Source: Actinoallomurus sp963823735
Lineage (GTDB): Bacteria; Actinomycetota; Actinomycetes; Streptosporangiales; Streptosporangiaceae
Assembly (NCBI GenBank): GCA_963823735.1
Contig: CAWGMO010000002.1
Location: 1,798,001-1,862,000, forward strand
Length of the DNA: 64,000 nucleotides
Reading direction: 5' to 3'
Part shown: positions 18,192-31,300 of the stretch, piece by piece
How positions within the stretch are numbered: the first letter of the stretch is position 1
Layout: every line of letters begins with the position of its first letter
The notes under the pieces: model-generated
Database searches by the model: none
What the model was told of the DNA's origin: nothing
Seen by the model: the letters and a program-made list of their open reading frames with translations, nothing else
Position numbers and translations under genes: made by a program

Positions 18192-21100
18192 CGAGTCCCG
18201 GCGAGCTCTACCTACGCGACGTCTTCGACATTCCCGAGGACGTCCACGCCGGCGACTTCAAGATCGAGCTTTCCGGCGGGTTCGGGGAGGCGGAGCGACG
18301 GGTCGACGAGTACGTCGTCACGCCCCAGCTCAAAGAGGCCTTCCGGCGGTCGCTCGGCATGGTGAAGGCCGCCGTACGCGATGACAAGTCCGAGACCGCC
18401 TACCTGCACGGCTCGTTCGGTTCCGGCAAGAGCCACTTCATGACCGTGCTGCACGCCGTCCTCGACAACGACCCGGTGGCGCGGCGCAAGCCGGAGCTAC
18501 AGGACGTCATCGCCGACCACGACGACTGGCTGCGAGGCCGCCGGTTCATGATGGTGCCGTTCCACCTCGTCGGGTCGGCCGACCTGGACTCGGCGATCCT
18601 CGGCGGCTACGTCGCCGCCGCCCACCGGCTGGGGTTGTCGACTCCCCCGGTGTACCGGTCCGACGCGATGCTCGCGGACGCTCGCCGGCAGCGGGAGTTC
18701 CTCGCCGACGACGCGAAGTTCGCCGCGTGGCTGGGCGCCGGCGCGAGCACGCCGCAGTCCGACGACGACGATCTGGACGACCTGGACAGCCAGGATCACG
18801 GTGGTTGGAGCGGCGCCACGCTCGATCGGGCCCTGAGCGCGCCGGTCGGTGACCCGCTGCGAAGCGCACTGGAGTCGGCGCTGCTGGACGGCCCGATGAG
18901 CTCGTACGCTTCTGGCGCTCGCGGCGCCGCCGAGGCGTTCCTGCCGCTGGAGAACGGCCTGGCCGTGATGAGCCGGCACACGAAACAGCACGGCTACGAC
19001 GGGCTGATCCTCTTCCTTGACGAGCTGATCCTGTGGCTCCAGGCGCACATGTCCAACCAGGAGATGGTGAACAACGAGGTCAGCAAGCTGGTCAAGCTGA
19101 TCGAGTCGGGTGACACCGACCGCCCCGCGCCGATCGTGTCGTTCATCTCCCGGCAGCGGAATCTCTCCCAGCTCGTCGGCGCGGACGTGATCGGCGCCGA
19201 CGCGAAGAACCTTGAGGCCGAGGTCGAGTACCTGGCCGGCCGGTTCACCGTGATCCCCCTGGAGGACAAGAACCTCCCCGAGATCATCAAGAGGCGTGTC
19301 CTCAAGCCCAAGGCCGGGCAGGAGACCATCCTCGACGACGCGTTCGCGGGCATCGAGTCCAGCAACGCGGCGGTGCGGGACGTGCTGCTGGACGTGCACG
19401 GCGCCACGCACGCCGACTGGAACGACTTCCGCGACGTCTACCCGCTGTCACCCGCATTGCTGAACGTGCTGGTCGCCCTGGCCGGCGCGCTCCAGCGGGA
19501 GCGTACGGGGCTGAAACTGCTCAGCGAGATGCTGCGGCTGCGCCGCGACGACATGAGGATCGGGCAGATCATCCCCCTCGGTGACCTGTGGGACGTGCTG
19601 TCCACCGGCATCGGCGAGGCGTTCACCGACCATCTGCGGCAGGAGTCCGAAGCCGCGGTCCGGCTACACGGCAAGGTCCGCGCCTACCTGGTGGAGAAGT
19701 ACGGCAACGAGACCGACGAGCGGTTCCGCGCCGACGAGCGGATCGTCAAGACGCTCATCCTGTCCGCGCTCGCTCCCGACGTGCCGGCGTTGACCCGGCT
19801 CACCGGCGCCCGGCTGGCCGCGCTCAACCTCGGCTCGATCCGATCCCGTACCGTCCCGCCCGGCAACGTCGTGGTGTCCCGGCTACGGGAACTGATCGGC
19901 GCCGGCTTCGGGGAGATCCGCGCCGACGGCGACCAGGACCCGGTATTCACCCTGCACCTGCTCGACCTGGACGTGGAGCCGCTGCTGGATCGGGTCGGCG
20001 AACAGGACAACCTGGGGGCTCGCCGGATCTGGGTGAAGAACCAGCTGTGGGAGGCCCTCGGAGTCAAGGACAGCAGCGCGTTCGTCTGCGAACGTGAGCT
20101 GGTGTGGCGGGGCAGCCGGCGTACGGCGGAGTTCGTCTTCGAGAACGTACGAGACCCGGCCCGCGCTCCCGGACGTGCAGTTCAGACCGGGAGTGGAGGG
20201 CCGGATCCGGTTCGTCCTCGACTACCCCTTCGACATCGCCGACCAGTATCCGAGCGACGACCTCGGCCGGGTGGACCGGATGCGCCGGGACGGGTTCACC
20301 GCCGACACGCTGGTCTGGCTGCCGGACTTCCTGTCCGGCCAGCGATCGACCCAGCTCGGACGGCTCCTGAAGATCAATTATCTGCTGGAGCGGGACCGGC
20401 TCAAGGACTACGCCGGGCACCTGGCCGAAGATCAGCGTATCCGGGTTCAGCATCAGCTTCAGGCCCAGCTCGACACGCTCACCTCCGAGCTCACCAGCGT
20501 GCTCCGGCAGCTGTACGGGATCTCCGGCGGCGACGAGAGCAACGTGTCGGCCGAGGTGCCCGACGGGCAGCACGTGTTCTCGTTCAACCCCGGCTACCAG
20601 CGTCCCCGGCTGCACGGAGGCGCCGGGTTCGAGTACAACCTGATGGCGCTCGCCGACGGGCTGCTGGCGCAGATCTATCCCAAGCATCCCGACCTCGACA
20701 CCGCCGGAACGCGCCGGGCCGTCACGACCGGCGAGCTCAAGACCGTCCTCGCCTGGATCGCCAAGGCCATGCAGGACGGTTCCCTGCGCACCGTCGTCGA
20801 CCGCGACAAGCTGGCGCTGCTCCGGCGGATCGTCCATCCGCTCGAACTCGGCGAGGTCCACGACGGGCCGCTCAACGTGTCACGCGAGTGGCAGCGCCGC
20901 ATCGAGCAGCAGGCCGCCGTCCCACCGCCACAGCGGCCCCGACTTCGGCGTCGAGGAGATCCGCGTCTGGATCGAGGAGCTCGGCTGGACCGGCCTGGAC
21001 AAGACGGTCGGCAACCTGATCATCGCCACGTACGCGCTGCTGTCCGACCGGGCCTGGGTGCTCAACGGATCACCCGGTCGCCGACCCGCCCGAACTGGAA

Positions 21101-22024
21101 CGCATCGGCACCGGCTGGGCGCTGCGCGCGCAACCGATGCCGACCGAGGAGGAGTTCGCGGCCGCCCGCGAACGCGCCGCCAAGATCTTCGGCGTGACGT
21201 GTTCCGCCGGCCGTGTTCGCCGGCAACGTCGCCAAGCTCGCCGCCCAGATGCGGGAAGCGGCGTCCACGAAGGAATCCGCCGTCAACGGTCTCCGGCACA
21301 CGCTGGAACGCCACGCGGAGGATCTGGGTTGGCTGGGGAGCAGGCGCCCCGCGCCCGGTCCGTACGGGACAGCCGGCGACCTCCTCGCCCGGCTGTCCGC
21401 CACCGACGCTCACCCCGCTGATCAAGGAGCTGGCCGCCGCCAGCGTACGACGTCTCCGACGAGGTGCTGGGAGCGGCGATCACTCGGCGCCCGAGGTTCT
21501 CAGGGCGCTCGACGCCACGGACTGGTCGCTGCTGCAGAGCGTGCGCGGTTTCACCGAACGCACTGATGGCATCGGCGAACGGACACGAGCGGCTACTCGA
21601 CGAACTCGCCGAGGCCGCGAACGACGACGAGTTCACGCGGCGGCTGGCTCCCGTGCTCGGCAACGTCAGGAGCCGGGCCGTGGACGCTGATCTCCGAAGC
21701 CGGACGGCTCGCCGCCCGAGCTGAGACCCCGGCGTCCCAGCCTCCAAAGCCGCCGAGTTCGCCTCGGGGTGGCGCGGAACAGGTGAGCCTGACCGGATCC
21801 GGTGATCCTTCGGTCTCCTCGACGCCGGCGCCCCGGCCATCGTCGGAGAACGCCGGGGCCGGCCCCGCACAGGGGAAACGACGCGCGGAGCCGGGCCAGC
21901 GTGGAGAGACACCCTCGCCGCGCTGCGAGATGAGATCCGGACGGTATGCGGCGGAGCATCCCGACGCAGCCGTCGATATCGTCTGGCGTGCCGTCGAGCT
22001 GGATCGCACGGCGGCACAGGATGA
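18188..22024 (+). pseudogene. pglY: BREX-2 ATPase PglY, frameshifted in its last third
   Basis: ATG at 18188 overlaps the pglX stop; about 1,279 codons to TGA 22022-22024, matching known PglY size. It opens MTSPGELYLRDVFDIPEDVH and has the P-loop HGSFGSGKSHF near residue 75, then LILFLDELILWL as probable Walker B. PglY/BrxC-type ATPases are large P-loop proteins required for BREX defence and thought to assemble with PglX and PglZ. The frame is intact to about 20,160 (about 655 residues). It then changes near 20.16, 20.93, 21.07, 21.21, 21.41, 21.44, 21.50, 21.57, 21.68, 21.91 and 21.95 kb, while protein-like sequence persists (LDYPFD, EEIRVWIEELGWTGLDK, LDATDWSLL). Confidence 0.87.
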
Positions 22025-24756
22025 GCGCTCCCCCGCTGGTCAACCGGCGCATCCTCGAAGCGCTGCTGGAGAACCGGCTGCCCGAGGCCCAGGCGCACGG
22101 CCGTGGGCGCCGGCTGGTGCTCGTCCACGGGCGGTACGACCCGGTCGCGCCGCCCGAGTTCACCGCCCGGATCGGAGCGGACCAGCTGAAGGTCCAGGTC
22201 ACCGACCAGGCATCGATCCTCGGGATCATCGACGCCTGGCAGAGCCATCGCGCGTCCAGCCGGCCCGACGACACGGCCGTGCTCGTCATCACCACCGGAG
22301 TCGACGATCACCTGCTCGGCGTCGACCTGCGCGGCCACGCCCTCGAACGCCGAGTGCTGAGCGTCGACCGGGCGGAGATCGTCAAGCAGCGGTTCGGCGC
22401 CGCCGACCTCGACCCCCGGATCCGGCGTGAGAGCTGGCTCATCGACGCGTTGCTGGACGCCGAACCCACCGACGGATGGCGTACCGCCCCGAGCCGCCGA
22501 CGCCTGGCGGCGCAGCGGCGGCGCCGTCCTGACCCGGGACGCGGCCGTACGCGCCCTGCTCGAAGCACGTTTCTTCTCCGCCGAAGGCGCTCCCGCACGA
22601 AGCCTGGACGCCGACACGCTGCTGGCCTGGTCGCGGACGCCTGCCGGGGCCGCTCGCTTCGCCGACCTGCCCCAGGCCGAACGCGAGGGTCTCGCCGCCT
22701 GGCTGCGAGAGACCGTCGGCGAGACCGTGCCGGTACTCCTGGCGCTGGCGGCGGCCGGACGCGGCGCGGACGCGATGGCGCTCGGGATCGTCGGGGGCGT
22801 CCTCACCGACCCGCGAGCCTCCGCCGACGCCGCAGCTGGCGGTCGGTGGTCTGTTCGCCGGTGTCTCCGCCCGCCCCGACGAGCTGCGGGCCTTCACCGC
22901 CGCCGTACAAGGCACCCTCGCCCGCTGGATCACCGAGGCCGAATCGGAACGCCCCGGCCACGAAGTGGCTCGCGGCCGGGTCACGGCCGTGCTCGACCGG
23001 GCCGACGAACTGGCGACGGGCGCGGGTCTGGGCCCCGCACTCGCCGAGGACCCGTTCCTGCCCTCCGGGCTGGAGGAACGGCTGCGGAGGCTCGCCGCCG
23101 CGCTGACGGAAACCCCGCACGCCGCCGAGCAGGCGCTGCAGCGGCTCACCGACCACCGGCTCGCCGGTCTGTACGACGACCGCTGTCACGTGGCCCGGAT
23201 GGCCGTACGCCTCCGCCGCTGGCTCGCCACCCCGGTTGAGGTCCCCGACTCCGTCGCCGCAGGCGTACGGGAACACCTGCGCCTCCTGGGGCTGGGTGGA
23301 CCGCGCCCAGGCCGTCCTTTGGTCAGGCGACCCGGGTGGCGATCCTGCCGTCGGGCATGCCTACCAGGCGATCCACGAACGCGTACGGGCGCGCCGCACC
23401 GAGCTGGACCGTGACTTCGCCGGGCGGCTCGCGGCGTGGACCACCGGGGCGAGCGCGCAGGCGCCGGGTGGCTGCCTGCTCGTCGAAGAGGTGCTGACAC
23501 AGGTGGCCGTACCGCTGGCCGCGCACAGAGCCCCTCTGATCCTGGTGCTCGACGGCATGAGCAGCGCGGTCGCCACCCAGCTCGGCGAGCAGCTCACGCG
23601 GCGCGGCTGGATCGAGGCCACCACCGTGCCAGGAGGCCGCCACGCCGCGGTCTCGATGATCCCTTCGGTGACGAAGGCGAGCCGCGCCTCGCTCCTGTGC
23701 GGCACGCCCGTCTTCGGAGGGCAGACGGCAGAGGACGAAGGCTTCGGCGCGTTCTGGAGACGGCACCGCCACGAGGCGCTGCTGTTCCACAAGTCGAGCA
23801 TCTCCGGCGCCGCCGGACACCGCCTGGCACAACCGCTGCTGGACGCGCTCGCGGGGGAACAGGTCGTAGGCGTGGTCCTCAACACCATCGACGACGCCCT
23901 CTACCACGGCCGGGAGGGATCCAAGATCGGCTGGCTGCTCGCGGACATCACCCACCTGACCGATCTGCTGGCAGCGGCCCGCGGTGCCGGCCGGCCCGTC
24001 GTACTCGTCTCCGACCACGGATACGTTCTCGAACTCGACGAGCCCGGAACCGGGCCGCTGAACGTGCCCGGCGTGGAGTCGTCGCGATGGCGGACCGGCA
24101 CCCCCACGGAAGGCGAGGTGGAGCTCTCCGGCCCCCGCGTGCTGAAGGGTTCCGGGCGGATCACCGCGCCCTGGCGGGAGGAGATCCGCTACACGCCCCG
24201 CAAGGCCGGCTACCACGGCGGCGCCTCGCTCGCCGAAATGACCGTGCCCGTCCTGGTCGTACTGCCCGGCGCCGACCTCCTCCCGACCGGATGGACCGTG
24301 CTCGCCCCCGAGCAGGTCACGCCGGCCTGGTGGACAGGCCACGAACCCGTCCAGGCCGCCGCGCCGGCACCGCCCGTACGGACCCGGCGGAACCGGCAGG
24401 ACGAGACGCTGTTCCCGGTGGCGGAACCGGCCGTGGTGACACTCGGCGCCCAGGTCGTCGGATCACCGACCTACACCGAGCAGAAGAGGTACGTGCGGAA
24501 GGCGCCGGACGCCGCGCAGGTCGCCGCGGTGATCGACGCTCTCGTAGGAGCGGACGCGAGACTGTCGCCCGCGGCGGTCAACGCCGCCGCAGCCGGGGCC
24601 GGCGGCCGGGCACCGCGCGACCCCGATCTTTTCGTCACCACGCTGCAACGGCTGCTCAACGTCGAGGGGTACCCCGTCCTCGGGCTCATCGACTCCGGCC
24701 GTACCGTCCAGCTCGACGTGGACCTGCTGCGCGAACAGTTCGGGGTGACCGCGTGA
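22021..24756 (+). pseudogene. pglZ: BREX-2 phosphatase-like protein PglZ, three frame changes
   Basis: ATG at 22021 overlaps the pglY TGA; about 912 codons to TGA 24754-24756. PglZ is an alkaline-phosphatase-superfamily protein, the hallmark gene of all BREX types. Metal-site-like motifs are in the intact last 480 residues: APLILVLDGMSS (about 23.5 kb) and VVLVSDHGYVLELDEPG (about 24.0 kb). The N-terminal part reads PPLVNRRILEALLENRLPEA and HGRYDPV. Frame switches occur near 22.48, 22.84 and 23.31 kb. In Streptomyces coelicolor PglZ counters PglX toxicity, so loss of both fits a balanced inactivation if the lesions are real. The GTGA junction couples it to brxD. Confidence 0.88.
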
Positions 24757-26079
24757 GCGGACCCGCACCGGTCAGCGCCGCCCGGCGCCGGGAGGTCATC
24801 GACGCGCTGCGGCGCGGCACCGTGCCGCAGTCCGGGCTCGACCTGTTCGCGGTCGGCCTGGACCGGTTCGCCGGCGCACTGGACGACGACCTGGCCACGG
24901 TGAGCAAGGGCGGGGCCGCGTTCCAGGCCGTCCGCGGCGAGTACGGGTCGGGCAAGACGTTCTTCGCCCGCTGGCTCGGCGAGCGCGCCAAGCGGATGGG
25001 GCTGGCGGCCGCCGAGATCCAGATCTCCGAGACCGAGACGCCGCTGCACCGCCTGGAGACCGTCTACCGGCGGCTCACCGAGCGCCTGACCACCGCCACC
25101 CACCCGCCGAGCGCGCTGCGAGCCGTCATCGACGCCTGGTTCTACACGCTGGAGGAGGACGTCCTCGACGCCGGTGAGGTCGCCGAGTCCGACGAGAGAG
25201 GCGTCGCGGCTGCGGTCGACGCGCTGATGGAGCAGCGGCTGGCCGCCGTGGCCCGTACCACGCCCGCTTTCGCCGCCGCGCTGCGCGGCTACCGCGAAGC
25301 ACGATCGACCGGCGACGCCGCCACGGCCGAAGCGCTTGATCGCCTGGCTCGGCGGGCAGAAGTCGGTCGCCGCCGCGGCGCGCCGCTCGGCCGGCGTTCG
25401 AGGGGACCTGGACCATTTCGGCGCCCTCGGCTTCCTGCAGGGACTGCTGACGGTGCTGCGAGACTGCGGGCATCCCGGGCTGCTGGTCGTCCTCGACGAG
25501 ATCGAGACCCTGCAGCGGGTCCGCGGCGACGTGCGGGAGAAGGGACTCAACGCGCTGCGCCAGCTCCTCGACGAGATCGACACCGGCCGGTTCCCCGGGC
25601 TGTTCCTGGTGATCACCGGAACGCCGGCGTTCTACGACGGGCAGCAGGGCGTGCAGCGGCTTCCGCCGCTCGCCCAGCGGCTCGCCACCGACTTCACCAC
25701 CGACCCCCGGTTCGACTCCCCGCGCGCCGTGCAGCTCCGGCTGACCGGCTTCGACCTGCAACGGTTGGGTGACCTGGGCCGACCGTCCGCGACCTGTACG
25801 CCGAAGCGGCTCAGCATCCCGTCGCGGATCGCCGAGCGGATCGACGACGCCTACATCGCGGAGCTGGCCACGGCGGTCACGGGTGGGCTCGGCGGCAAGG
25901 TCGGCATCGCGCCCCGGCTGTTCCTGCGGAAGCTGGTCGCCGACGTCCTCGACCGCGTCGACGCGTTCGACGACTTCGATCCCCGGCAGCACTACGCGCT
26001 GACCCTGTCCAGAGCTGAACTCAGCGAGGCCGAGCGCAACGCCGCCTCCGCCGGGGACATCGACCTGGACCTGCCGTGA
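24753..26079 (+). pseudogene. brxD: BREX-2 ATP-binding protein BrxD, frameshifted
   Basis: GTG at 24753 overlaps the pglZ stop; about 442 codons, the family length. P-loop RGEYGSGKTFF lies near residue 62 and Walker B LLVVLDEIETLQ near 25.48 kb; both are intact but in different frames. The first break, near 25,335, looks like one extra T in gcgcttgatc: removing it restores ALIAWLGGQKSV. A compensated pair near 25.77 and 25.83 kb hides VRDLYAEAAQHP in another frame before reading resumes at RIAERIDDAYI. BrxD is an AAA ATPase specific to BREX type 2. The stop overlaps brxHI (GTGA). Confidence 0.85.
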
Positions 26080-28198
26080 GCCTGGATCGTCTTTCACCCG
26101 TCGTGGTCCACCACATCGTCAACACCCTGGGCTGGCGGTCGCTGCGGCCGCTGCAGGAGGAGGCGATCGGACCCCTGCTCGATGGATCCGACGCGCTGCT
26201 GCTCGCGCCGACCGCCGGCGGCAAGACCGAGGCCGCGGCCTTCCCGCTGCTGTCCGCGATGGAGGAGCAGCGCTGGACCGGGCTGTCCGTGCTCTACGTG
26301 TGCCCGCTGAAGGCGCTGCTCAACAACCTGCTGCCCCGGCTGGAGACCTACGCCGGGTGGCTGGGCCGCCGGGTCGGCTCTGGCACGGCGATGTGACGCC
26401 GGGGAGCCGGCAGCGCGATCCTCTGCGATCCGCCGGACCTCCTGCTCACCACGCCGGAGTCGCTGGAAGCGATGCTGGTCAGCGCCAACGTCGACCACAG
26501 CCGCTCTTCGCCGAGTCTGCAGGTGATCGTCGTCGACGAGGTCCACGCCTTCGCGGGTGACGACCGCGGCTGGCACCTGCTCGCCGTCCTGGAACGGCTG
26601 ACCCGGATCGCCGGCCGCCCGATCCAGCGGATCGGGCTGTCCGCCACCGTCGGCAACCCCGACCGAGCTGCTGGGCTGGCTGCAGGGCTCCGGAAACGGC
26701 CGGCCAGCACGGTGCCGCCGACGAGTCGTGGCCCCCGGCGGTCGCCGCGGTTCCGTCGGCGCTCGTCCCGGAGACGTCGAAGCTCGACTACGTCGGCTCG
26801 GTGGCCAACGCCGCCACGGTGATCGCCGCGCTGCACCGGGGCGAGAAGCGGCTGGTCTTCTGCGACTCCCGGCAGCTCGTCGAGGAACTCGGCGCGGCAC
26901 TGCGCGCTCCGCGGGGTCACCACGTTCCTGTCCCACGCCTCCCTGTCCGCTGGACGAGCGGCGCCGCGCGGAGCAGGCGTTCGCCGAAGCCCGCGACTGC
27001 GTCATCGTGTCCACCACCACCCTGGAGCTCGGCATCGACGTCGGCGACCTGGACCGCGTCATCCAGATCAACGCCCCGCCGACCGTCGCCGTCGTTCCTG
27101 CAGCGCCTCGGCCGCACCGGCCGACGGCCGGGCACACGCCGCAACTGCCTGTTCCTCGCCCTCGACCGCGATGCCCTGTCTGCGGCCGCCGGGCTGCTTC
27201 TCCTGTGGGGCCGCGGCTGGGTCGAGCCGGTGTCGCGCCACCGGAGCCGCGGCACATCGTCGCCCAGCAGCTCCTCGCGCTGTGCCTGCAGGAGCACCGG
27301 GTCGGCGACCGGTTGTGGGCGCAGATCAGTGGAACGGGCTCGCGCCGTTCGACCGCAGCGCCGCGCCCATCGTCGCGTACCTGATCGAGAAGGGCTTCCT
27401 CGACGCAGGACGGCGGGATGCTGTTCATCGGGCCTGAGGCCGAAGCGCCGGTTCGGCCGCCGGCACTTCATGGAGCTGACCGCGGTCTTCACCGCCCCGC
27501 CGCAGTTCACCGTGCTGTCCGGCCGGCAGGAGATCGGCCGGGCCGACCCGATGCTGCTCACCGAGAAGATCGACGGGCCCCGCGCTGCTGCTGCTCGGCG
27601 GCCGCAGCTGGCGGGTCACCTGGATCGACTGGAAACGCCGGCGCTGCTTCGTCGAGCCGTCCGAGCTGCAGCGGCAAGGCCCGCTGGCTCAACACTGGCC
27701 TACTCCGGGGCCGACTTCGCTCTGACCCGCGCCTGCCGTGATGTGCTGCTCGGCGCCGACCCGCCGGTCCGGCTCACCAAACGCGCCGTGCGCATTCTCG
27801 CCGAGGCTCGGGACGCCACCATCGACGCAGTGCACCCTGGCGGGACCGTCATCATCCGCAAAGGCGATGACGTCCGCTGGTGGACCTGGGCGGGATTCCG
27901 CGCCAACGCGACCCTCGCGGCCACCCTGTCGGGGCTCGCGGACGAGAAACAGCGGTTCGAAGACGAATGGGTACGCCTGCGCAGCGACCTCACCTCGGAC
28001 ATGTGGCGGACCGGGGTAAGTGACATCGTCGATCGGCTTTGTCTTCCCAGCGTCGACGAACGAGCGCTACGAGGGCTGAAGTTCAGCGAGGCTCTGCCCG
28101 AACGTCTCGCGATCGCTACCCTCTCCGCCAGGCTCGCCGACCTCGATAACGCCTCGGCCACGCTCTCAGAGCCGGTCAGGTTCCTCGTCCACGATTAG
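26076..28198 (+). pseudogene. brxHI: BREX-2 Lhr-like helicase BrxHI, heavily frameshifted
   Basis: GTG at 26076 overlaps the brxD stop; about 707 codons, normal for BrxHI. Helicase motifs are all recognisable across frames: LLLAPTAGGKTEAA (Walker A), VVDEVHAFAGDDRG (DEVH box), IGLSATVGNP (motif III), LVFCDSRQLVEEL, VIVSTTTLELGIDVGDLDRV, and SFLQRLGRTGRRPG (motif VI). At least 13 frame changes occur between 26.38 and 27.71 kb; the last 160 residues are continuous. For example GRRVGLWHGD requires ggcctc where ggctc is read near 26,385. The reading after the first break stops at 26,396, giving a 106-residue fragment. Confidence 0.87.
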
Positions 28199-28303
28199 CC
28201 TGGCCGCCTTGCCAATCCGTCAATTCGATACCTGACGTATGGCCTATTATCAGTAAATTCTGGAGTCAAGGCATACAGACAGCTACGGAACGGGGAGACC
28301 ACG

Positions 28304-31300
28304 TTGACCGAGGGACGGAAGAAACCATTTCCGGTCGACGACCTTCTCCGTGCCGTGCGCACCGAAATCCAGGCCGTGCTGCTCAGTGACGGAGGAGCAG
28401 AGAAGGTCCCCCTCCACAGCGGCCGCCGTGTCGGCGGCACGGGCGAGACCCGTGAGTACCTCTTCTCCTGCAAGGGATGGAAGCCCTCGTTCAGTCAGAA
28501 GAGGCTTCTTGTTCGGCTATCCCGCTCACGTGATCGATGGGAACCAGCAGAAGTCTCTCATATGCCCGATGGGAAGATCCGGGTGGTGACCACGGCGGAT
28601 CTCGGCGGCGAACCCAAGAACGCGCAGTTGTGCGAGGACGACACCGCTGTTCTCGAAGCACTGGCTGATCGACTGGAGAAAGCCGGCGACCGCGACGGGC
28701 CGGTGAACCTCACCACCGCGGGCTGGATGCTCGGCCGGGGGCGGCCCCGTATCAACCGCTGCTCTCACCCCGAACGACTCATCTTCGGCTACCGCGGCCT
28801 TCGACTGAACGAGCGCCAACGTCAGGCGATCGAGCAGGCACTCGCCAGCGAAATCGCGTTCATCTGGGGACCGCCCGGTACCGGCAAGACCGATGTCGTC
28901 ACGCACATCGTGGAAGGTTGCCATCGGCAGGATGAACGCGTCCTTTTCCTGGCACCCACGAAAGTAGCCGTCGACCAGGCGCTTGAGCGCATGTGCGAAC
29001 GGCTCTCCGGCGAGGACGGATTCGACTCGGGGTTGGTCCAGCGCGCTGGGGACATCGAGCTCGCCTCGTTGGCGGAGAAGTACGGAGAGCAGATCAGCCC
29101 GGCCCGTGTCGCCGAACGACTGACCACCGAACTGACAACCCAAATCAGCGATGCTAGAGGGCGACTGGACAGAATCCGGGTCGACCTTACGTTGCATGAA
29201 TCAGTCCAGCAGGCGGAAGATGCGCACCGGGACCTGGGGATACGTCACTTCACGGCGGGTCAGATCATCAAGTCCGCAGAGCGCGATGCACGTGCGGCGG
29301 AGGCGGAAGCGGGCAACATTCGAAGCGTGATCATCGAGCTTGGAGCACCAACCGGCCTGCTGGCTCAGCGCAAGGCGTCCAAGATCGAGCGACTCGAAAG
29401 AGAGATGCAGGACTGCCGGAACACCGCCGCAGCGCTCCGGCGGCAACTGAGCGACGCTCAGCGCGAGCTGGCGCAGTGCACCACGGGAATCAAGGCAGAA
29501 GAAGGCCGCCTCTCCGCGCTCAGACCCAAGCTGATCGGTGTGGACAGCGCCGACCGGCTACGGCATCAGGCCGCCGGCCTCCAGGAGCGTCTCACGCGCC
29601 TCGAAGAGCAACACCAGAAGATCACCGATAGCGTGCGGAAGCGCTGCCGTGTCATGGGTGCCACCGTAGCGAAGGCAATTCAGTCCTCGCCGTTGATGGA
29701 AACCGCAGACGTGGTGGTCATCGACGAAGCCGGCATGGTCGATTTGCCGTCTGTCTGGTGCACCGCAGGGATAGCCGGGAGGCGGGTAGTAATTGCTGGC
29801 GATTTCCGGCAGTTGCCCGCAGTGACACGTGGTTCAGGGAAACGTGACGCGAAGCCGGAAGAAAAGGAGCACTCGCGTACCTGGATGGACTGCGATGCGT
29901 TTCATTCGGCCGGCCTGGTCGATCCTCAGGGAACAGCCCGCGTCGACCCTCGGATGGTCTCGCTCAACCAGCAGTACCGGATGCGACCTGCGATCTGCCA
30001 GGTGGTGAACACGGTTGCCTACCCAGACGCCCCTTTGCGCACAGGCCGCGATGACACCAGCAGGCTTCCTGTGTCACCGCTGATCGACAGCCCGCTCGTT
30101 CTGATCGACAGCACGCCGCGACGGATCCCGAACGTTGGCGCCAAACGCGGCGCACACCGGTCCAACCCCGTACACGAAGCCGTCATCCACGAACTCATCC
30201 GCGGTCTCCAGTACGACGACGTACTTCCCGCCCGCAAATGGACCGATCTCCCCGAAGGGGATCGGCCAGCTGATCGAATGGCAGTGATCGCCCCATACAG
30301 AGACCAGGTCAACGCACTCAAGACAAGCCTGAAGTATCGCTTCGGCCAGGACTCCGGCGGCCTGGTGGATACGGTTCACCGATTCCAGGGCAGTCAACGC
30401 CCTCTGGTCGTCATCGATACCGTCGCCGGAGCAGGGGAAACGCTCGGCTACTTCTATGAAGGGCTCGGGCTGTCCTCGACCACGTGCCGCCTCCTGAATG
30501 TGGCGCTCAGCCGCGCCCAGGATCACCTCGTCGTGGTGGCCGACGTCGACTTCCTGAACCGTAAGCTGGACCGCGGCAGCGAAGCGGCCCGCATGCTCGG
30601 CTACCTCGAGCGTCATGCCCAAACACTTCCCGTCGATGCCCTGGTCCCGTTCCGGAGCGCCGCAGACCTGGCCGAACTTGACGATGAAGAGTTGGCCCGA
30701 CCGGCATTTTTTCCCGCGGACGAGGTCCCCCGCGCCGTCGAATGGGACATCGTCCAGGCTCGGCACAGCATTGAAATCCACTGCGCCTTTCTTGATCCGA
30801 CTCCTGTCCGGCGCTGGCTACGACACCTGGCCCCACGGATCAGTGAAGGGCTGCAGGTCACCGTGCACACCCGGCAGCACGAAGTCGGTACGAACGCAGC
30901 CGGCTTGGTGAAGGAACTCCAGGCCGCCGGCTGCAAGCTCCTCACACGCGAGCGCATGCACGAGAAGGTGCTGATCATCGACAAAACCGTGCTCTGGCAT
31001 GGTTCACTCAATCTGCTCGCCAACACGGGCCCGACCGATCTGATGATGCGAATCACCGATCCGGGCTCATGCGAACGCGTGCAACGGATTGTCGAACGGG
31101 CTCGGATGGAGCGCCCGGCACGCCCGCGTCCGTCATGGCAAACCACACCTCAGCCTGACCACGCATCTGCACCCACCACTAGTGGCGTCTCGCCCGGTGA
31201 CGTGTTGAACGGACGTCTGTACCTAGCAGTTTCATTTGAGGAAAAAGATGAGGCAAAGAGGCTAGTGCAGGCAAAGTGGGATAGGCCACGGCGGCTCTGG